NCBI RefSeq assembly: GCF_009725235.1
Contig: NZ_WJFC01000219.1
Span: 1 to 22,281, forward strand
Length of the DNA stretch: 22,281 nucleotides
Direction of reading: 5' to 3'
DNA from: Scytonema sp. UIC 10036
Lineage (GTDB): Bacteria > Cyanobacteriota > Cyanobacteriia > Cyanobacteriales > Nostocaceae
Every line of letters starts with the position of its first letter. Positions within the stretch are counted from its first letter, which is position 1. The translations under genes were made by a program, and so were the position numbers. Positions 17,812 to 22,281 of this stretch are shown piece after piece. The notes beneath the pieces were generated by a model. It ran no database searches. It saw only the letters and a program-made list of their open reading frames with translations, and had not been told where the DNA came from.

Positions 17812-17919
17812 ATGCTTGGGTTTCTGTTTTTTGAACGCTCGTGTTACCCAACGTAAGCGTTCATCCGAACATGATATTACTTAATATAGTTAGAAGCGGT
17901 GACAACATAGTTTAAGTTG

Positions 17920-18765
17920 ATGGAGTCAGCTGTGCGAACTCTTAAATTACCATCCGGACAATCTATTCCAGTCCTTGGGATGGGTACCTGGCGGATGGGA
18001 GAAAACACCAGACATCGCCAGAGTGAAATCAATGCCCTGCGCCACGGACTTGACCTGGGTTTATCCCTGATTGACACCGCAGAAATGTATGGTGAGGGCG
18101 GTGCTGAAGAAGCGATCGCCGAAGCCATTGGAGATCGGCGTTCCGAAGTCTTCTTAGTGAGTAAAGTTTATCCGCATAACGCCTCACAGCAAGGAGCGAT
18201 CGCCGCCTGCGAACGGAGCTTGAAACGGCTAAAAACTGACTATCTTGACCTTTATTTGCTGCATTGGCGCGGTTCTATTCCACTGACGGAGACGCTAGAC
18301 GCCTTTGTGAGGCTTCAGCAAGCAGGTAAAATTCGCCGCTACGGCGTCAGCAATTTTGATGTTGAGGATATGGAAGAAGCTAGCCAATTAAGCGGTGGGA
18401 GAGCAATTGCTACCAATCAAGTCCTTTATAACCTGATGCGACGGGGGATTGAATGGGATTTGCTACCGTGGTGCAGACAACGAGGTATCCCAATTATGGC
18501 GTATTCCCCCATTGAACAAGGTCGTCTGCTGAACAATCGAACGCTACAGTCAATCGCTCAGCAGCGAGGGGTGACGCCGGCTCAAGTGGCGATCGCGTGG
18601 CTGTTACATCAAGAAAATGCGATCGTGATTCCAAAATCCAGTCGTATTACCCACGTGGAGCAGAACTACGCCGCTCTGGATCTGAAACTGAGTGTCGAAG
18701 AACTGGCTACCCTGGATACCGTCTTCCCTCCGCCAACAAAACCTGTTCCTCTGGAAATGTTGTAA
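17920..18765 (+). CDS. Aldo/keto reductase
   Basis: A soluble NAD(P)H-dependent reductase of the AKR superfamily, 281 residues, a typical (beta/alpha)8 barrel. The catalytic tetrad can be read as Asp52 and Tyr57 (LIDTAEMYG), Lys82 (VSKVYP) and His115 (LLHWRG). The substrate-side GVSNFDVEDMEE, NQVLYNLMRRGIEWDLLPW and cofactor-binding IPKSSRITHVEQNYAAL segments are all present. It belongs to the bacterial 2,5-diketogluconate reductase-like group, but the substrate cannot be predicted. ATG at 17920 is chosen; a TTG immediately before it would add one residue. The gene follows the permease by 108 nt on the same strand and may or may not share its transcript. Its coding sequence looks GC-richer than its neighbours and contains several HIP1-like GCGATCGC sites. 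Confidence 0.92.
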   Translation: MESAVRTLKLPSGQSIPVLGMGTWRMGENTRHRQSEINALRHGLDLGLSLIDTAEMYGEGGAEEAIAEAIGDRRSEVFLVSKVYPHNASQQGAIAACERSLKRLKTDYLDLYLLHWRGSIPLTETLDAFVRLQQAGKIRRYGVSNFDVEDMEEASQLSGGRAIATNQVLYNLMRRGIEWDLLPWCRQRGIPIMAYSPIEQGRLLNNRTLQSIAQQRGVTPAQVAIAWLLHQENAIVIPKSSRITHVEQNYAALDLKLSVEELATLDTVFPPPTKPVPLEML

Positions 18766-18914
18766 CCTGAAGCGAAAAAATGCAACTAAAACTGCGAGCA
18801 GGTGCGTACCGCTTGACGCTCAATGTCATCAAGGAACTTCAATCATTTCTTGAATATCACTTAAAACTTTGTTAAAATTGTCAATGAATTATGTATGAAT
18901 GAATAAATGTGGTT

Positions 18915-19166
18915 TTATTCTTGAAGATTTTCTAATAATTGTTTTTCCATTGCCGCGACTTTGGCTAGCTGTTGTTCTAAAGCTTGCTTGCGTTGACGTA
19001 TTCTTTGTAATCGTTCCATCTTAGCTTCATTGCTAAAAAAATGGTCAAAGAAAAAATCTTTTTCTTCTTTTGTTAATCGCCCTATGCAGGGATCTTTATC
19101 AATTTCATCAAGTGCTTGAAAAATAGCAATTTGTTCTGAGGTTGGTGTATTGTCGGGAGAATTCAT
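18915..19166 (-). CDS. Small charged protein with C-terminal coiled coil, function unknown
   Basis: I do not recognise this 83-residue protein. It begins MNSPDNTPTSEQIAIFQALD, has an acidic middle with KEEKDFFFDHFFSNEAKM, and ends in a heptad-rich helix (LQRIRQRKQALEQQLAKVAA through LLENLQE) likely to form a coiled coil. A TTG codon at 19191-19193 would extend it by nine Asn/Ile-rich residues and overlap the upstream gene, but the ATG at 19164-19166 is preferred. It follows the GNAT-like gene by 19 nt on the same strand, so the two are probably co-transcribed and may act together. No DNA-binding motif was seen. Confidence 0.6.
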   Translation of the reverse strand: MNSPDNTPTSEQIAIFQALDEIDKDPCIGRLTKEEKDFFFDHFFSNEAKMERLQRIRQRKQALEQQLAKVAAMEKQLLENLQE

Positions 19167-19185
19167 ATTATTAATAATTATCTTG

Positions 19186-19779
19186 TTAATCAAATATTTG
19201 TGAATTACGTCGCTGTTGTTGTGTGTTTAGAAATTTCTCCGCTACATTTTCTGTTAGCAGCATTTCTCCTGAACCATCAGTATCTACAAATCCAATTTTG
19301 GTATAGATTGGCTTTGCACGCGGAATAGTCAATAACTTGACAACACCATCAAATTGTTTGGATTTACTTTCCTTAACAATTTCCTCAATAAGAGATGTTG
19401 CTGCACCTCTTCGAGTTTCTATTTGTGCTTGGTTTATAACGTTCCAAGGTGCGTTACAAATTGATTCGAGTGCTATAGCCGGAACTATTTCTCCTTCATT
19501 ATATAATTCTACATCCTTAATTGCAGCTATTGCTTGAAGAATTCCTTGCTCATCTATTACGCCTCGAAAATTATCAATTGTGAATCCTTGTTCTAAATCT
19601 TTAAGCAATTGGCTTAAAAATTGTATTTTTGATATGCAATCTCCAAAACGAGTATTACGGACATTTTCTCTATTTCCGTTGAAATAGCGATACACATATT
19701 CCTCTGCTTTGAATGCCCATTCATCTAAACTAAGAGCAAAATCTACAGATTGCCCGACTACATACGTGAAGATATTCAT
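19186..19779 (-). CDS. GNAT-like acetyltransferase domain protein
   Basis: A 197-residue protein with a likely GNAT fold. The acetyl-CoA-binding motif A resembles ETRRGAATSLIEEIV (residues 121-135, R/Q-x-x-G-x-A pattern), and the last conserved block is RAKPIYTKIGFVDTDGSGEM (154-173), matching the usual A-x-x-(F/Y)-Y-x-x-x-GF signature. The upstream strands FRGVIDEQGILQAIAAI and IVPAIALESICNAPWN also suit a GNAT core. The N-terminal 65 residues are not typical and may be a separate helical domain. It is the first gene of a leftward pair, 170 nt from the CRISPR array. The acetyl acceptor is unknown, and a protein-only match search is needed to name the subfamily. Confidence 0.6.
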   Translation of the reverse strand: MNIFTYVVGQSVDFALSLDEWAFKAEEYVYRYFNGNRENVRNTRFGDCISKIQFLSQLLKDLEQGFTIDNFRGVIDEQGILQAIAAIKDVELYNEGEIVPAIALESICNAPWNVINQAQIETRRGAATSLIEEIVKESKSKQFDGVVKLLTIPRAKPIYTKIGFVDTDGSGEMLLTENVAEKFLNTQQQRRNSQIFD

Positions 19780-19949
19780 TGTCCTGGTTCTACCGTTAGC
19801 AATGTTAACTCAAAAAATTAATGAATGGAGCAGTAGACAACAGGATGGCAAGTATAAACCTTATTGTCAAAGAGTTCATTATCATTAGAAAAATAAATTG
19901 TCAAGTATGCTTAATATTAATTTATAAAAAACATGGTAACATTTAAGCA
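19780..19949. other. Spacer between GNAT-like gene and CRISPR array (trailer side)
   Basis: An AT-rich stretch that should hold the promoter of the leftward GNAT-like gene. A TTGTCA (near 19897) followed after about 18 nt by TTATAA could also fire rightward into the array, so this end cannot be fully excluded as the leader. Confidence 0.4.
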
Positions 19950-22181
19950 GTTTCAATTCCGCAAGCGGAAGTCATTAATATGAAACAGAAATAAACACGG
20001 ATGAGTCAAACGCACTAGAAAAAGTTTCAATTCCGCAAGCGGAAGTCATTAATATGAAACAACTATGACTTCAGCGCGATCGTAGATCTCCTGCCAGTTT
20101 CAATTCCGCAAGCGGAAGTCATTAATATGAAACAATATTAAGTTTCAATCCCTAGTAGGGAGTCATTGAGCGTTTCAATTCCGCAAGCGGAAGTCATTAA
20201 TATGAAACTTTAAAAGCTTTTGACGAACTCGGAGAATTTACGCGGTTTCAATTCCGCAAGCGGAAGTCATTAATATGAAACGTCAGGAAATGGGGTGGTA
20301 CTCGTGGAGGGTTGGTGGACGTTTCAATTCCGCAAGCGGAAGTCATTAATATGAAACCCAAAGCTGACAAATCAGGTAAAGTAAAAACTTGTAGTTTCAA
20401 TTCCGCAAGCGGAAGTCATTAATATGAAACCTCTAGCTAAAACCTTATTACAACAAGGTTGTTTCAATTCCGCAAGCGGAAGTCATTAATATGAAACGCA
20501 TAATATTATTTGAAAATCAATTTACCGTCACGTTTCAATTCCGCAAGCGGAAGTCATTAATATGAAACCATCGGGATTTGGATACTGGTAAAATTATTAA
20601 GCGTTTCAATTCCGCAAGCGGAAGTCATTAATATGAAACGTAGAAGCGAAAATCTCTTGAATTTCCACAATTTCGTTTCAATTCCGCAAGCGGAAGTCAT
20701 TAATATGAAACAGTTGCAAGATCTCGCTGCTAAATACCCCTATGAGTGTTTCAATTCCGCAAGCGGAAGTCATTAATATGAAACAACTACCAAATCCGTC
20801 ACAGTAAGCGTTCCATCGAAATGTTTCAATTCCGCAAGCGGAAGTCATTAATATGAAACACCAACCTTGCATTCAGGTTTTTTCTTAAAAGGTTTCAATT
20901 CCGCAAGCGGAAGTCATTAATATGAAACGTGGAAGGACTTGCACGCTCATAGCGGGGGGATTGCCGTTTCAATTCCGCAAGCGGAAGTCATTAATATGAA
21001 ACGTTCAACCCTATAGAGATATGGGAGAAATACGAACGTTTCAATTCCGCAAGCGGAAGTCATTAATATGAAACTCCGGAACTATCCGATCTGTTATTCA
21101 CTCTAGAAGAAAGTTTCAATTCCGCAAGCGGAAGTCATTAATATGAAACTTTGAGGTTTTTGGCGGGATTCTAGAAACAGCATTGCTGTTTCAATTCCGC
21201 AAGCGGAAGTCATTAATATGAAACTTTGCCAAAATCTCGAAAAAGGAAGGACGTAAGATGTGCTGTTTCAATTCCGCAAGCGGAAGTCATTAATATGAAA
21301 CTGGGATGAAGAGGACGAAGGCGAAGAATCTGAATGTTTCAATTCCGCAAGCGGAAGTCATTAATATGAAACCGACCTCTTGTCTCAAGTGCTGGATATC
21401 GATGAAATCGTTTCAATTCCGCAAGCGGAAGTCATTAATATGAAACATGTCGTGGCTATCTCCAATAGCGCCGCTAGCTTCTTGTTTCAATTCCGCAAGC
21501 GGAAGTCATTAATATGAAACTTGATGTCGATTTCAAGAAATTATTTCCCAGTGTTGTTTCAATTCCGCAAGCGGAAGTCATTAATATGAAACAATCCATC
21601 GCTGGAACCAAGAACCCAATCAGTCTCTGTTTCAATTCCGCAAGCGGAAGTCATTAATATGAAACCGCCTTGCGAAAAAATCAAAGCAGTTGGGACGTTG
21701 CAGTTTCAATTCCGCAAGCGGAAGTCATTAATATGAAACTCAGTTGGGCTAACGCGTTTTTCAAAGTTAGTCGGCAAGTTTCAATTCCGCAAGCGGAAGT
21801 CATTAATATGAAACAGGCTTGTATTTCTACAGTTTTTAATTTATTGTCAAGCTTGTTTCAATTCCGCAAGCGGAAGTCATTAATATGAAACAATTTGGTG
21901 CTTAAGACAATAGGCGTCGTGATCGTTTCAATTCCGCAAGCGGAAGTCATTAATATGAAACTTGGGACAACAAACATAATAAATATCATCCCAAAGAAGT
22001 TTCAATTCCGCAAGCGGAAGTCATTAATATGAAACTTGCTTTTAATTCTTTTAGTTCAGCCCTAACATTTTCGTTTCAATTCCGCAAGCGGAAGTCATTA
22101 ATATGAAACCAAGAATTAGCAACGCGAATGGGCGTAGCTTTATCGTTTCAATTCCGCAAGCGGAAGTCATTAATATGAAAC
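19950..22181 (-). CRISPR. CRISPR array, 31 identical 37-nt repeats and 30 spacers
   Basis: Thirty-one repeats of 37 nt (first 19950-19986, last 22145-22181), all read as identical, separate 30 spacers of 30-40 nt. On the plus strand the repeat starts GTTTCAAT, has a central palindrome TTCCGC-AA-GCGGAA and ends ATATGAAAC. Read on the minus strand it ends GGAATTGAAAC, the ATTGAAAC 3' end common in cyanobacterial type III and I-D repeats that gives the 8-nt crRNA handle; this makes leftward transcription more likely. The 37-nt length and small stem also suit those types. No cas gene lies in the window, so the subtype is inferred only. Neither end repeat is degenerate. Spacer 3 carries a foreign repeat-like sequence. 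Confidence 0.97.
20134..20171 (-). other. CRISPR spacer 3, resembles the repeat of another CRISPR
   Basis: A 38-nt spacer of normal length. Plus-strand positions 20142-20171 read GTTTCAAT, then CCCTAGTAGGG, then AGTCATTGAGC. The GTTTCAAT and AGTCATT blocks match the flanks of the array's own repeat, but the palindromic stem is CCCTA-G-TAGGG instead of TTCCGC-AA-GCGGAA. In minus-strand orientation it ends CTAGGGATTGAAAC followed by 8 nt, as expected for the 3' part of a sister repeat plus the beginning of that array's next spacer. Confidence 0.8.
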
Positions 22182-22198
22182 TTGATAGGCCTTGTCAA
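22170..22198 (-). promoter_or_regulatory. Candidate array promoter spanning leader and first repeat
   Basis: On the minus strand a perfect TTGACA (22193-22198) lies 17 nt upstream of TATTAA (22170-22175). The -10 box is inside the leader-proximal repeat. Spacing is optimal and the -10 matches four of six consensus positions. The position is unusual; a promoter deeper in the leader is possible. Confidence 0.4.
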
Positions 22199-22281
22199 GA
22201 TATAGACAGAGTCTTAAGGTTAAAATACCCCAAGCGTAAAAAATAAATATCAAACAACATATACAAATACAAAATAATAAT
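22182..22281 (-). promoter_or_regulatory. Probable CRISPR leader (partial, cut by window edge)
   Basis: The 100 nt beyond the last repeat are AT-rich with no repeat copy and no open frame, as expected for a leader. With the array read leftward, this side would be where new spacers are added. It continues past the window end. Confidence 0.5.

Noticed and set aside
20142..20171. Repeat-like block in spacer 3 as a 32nd, degenerate repeat of the same array
   Set aside because: It leaves only 8 nt to the previous repeat and none to the next, and the whole interval is a normal spacer length; its stem is changed in a paired way rather than randomly decayed.
20678..21888. Open frames running through the CRISPR array on both strands (20678-20872 minus, 21670-21888 plus)
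   Set aside because: They are translations of the repeat itself and carry the same short peptide again and again.

Overview
The window comes from a filamentous, probably heterocyst-forming cyanobacterium (Nostocales-like). The evidence is a group 1 sigma factor of the cyanobacterial SigA type, a one-helix high-light-inducible protein (HLIP), many HIP1 octamers (GCGATCGC), intergenic arrays of tandem heptamers (STRR type), and a 37-nt-repeat CRISPR whose reverse-strand repeat ends in ATTGAAAC. All calls were made by reading; no database search was run.

Layout. Positions 1-9,740 hold core information-processing genes: miaA (-), gyrB (+) carrying two inteins, a gene-free stretch of about 1.6 kb, sigA (+), and a 59-residue HLIP gene (-). 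gyrA (-) follows at 9,935-12,466, with a divergent single-domain response regulator beside it. The middle, 13.5-18.8 kb, holds a secreted TPR protein (-), a HlyD/MacA-type membrane fusion protein (+), a MacB-type ABC permease (+) with no ATPase gene next to it, and an aldo/keto reductase (+). The right end is accessory: a small coiled-coil protein and a GNAT-like protein (both -), then a CRISPR array of 31 identical repeats and 30 spacers running nearly to the window edge. No cas gene lies inside the window.

How the parts relate. GyrB and GyrA form DNA gyrase. GyrB can work only after two splicing events, because one intein sits at the TOPRIM glutamate motif EGDSAGG and the other at the TOPRIM motif TDADVDG. 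Intein 1 has an HNH-type homing endonuclease insert and closely resembles my memory of the Synechocystis GyrB intein. Intein 2 has a LAGLIDADG endonuclease preceded by an XRE-like helix-turn-helix. The fusion protein and permease look like two parts of a tripartite exporter.

The most noteworthy signals are: (i) CRISPR spacer 3, of normal length, of which 30 of 38 nt look like the repeat of a different, sister CRISPR family; (ii) the helix-turn-helix inside the second GyrB intein; (iii) a 9-nt-unit tandem repeat expanded in frame inside miaA; (iv) inverted heptamer arrays that flank genes, supply the stop codon of the fusion protein gene and abut the permease start; and (v) a possible array promoter with its -35 in the leader and its -10 inside the first CRISPR repeat.
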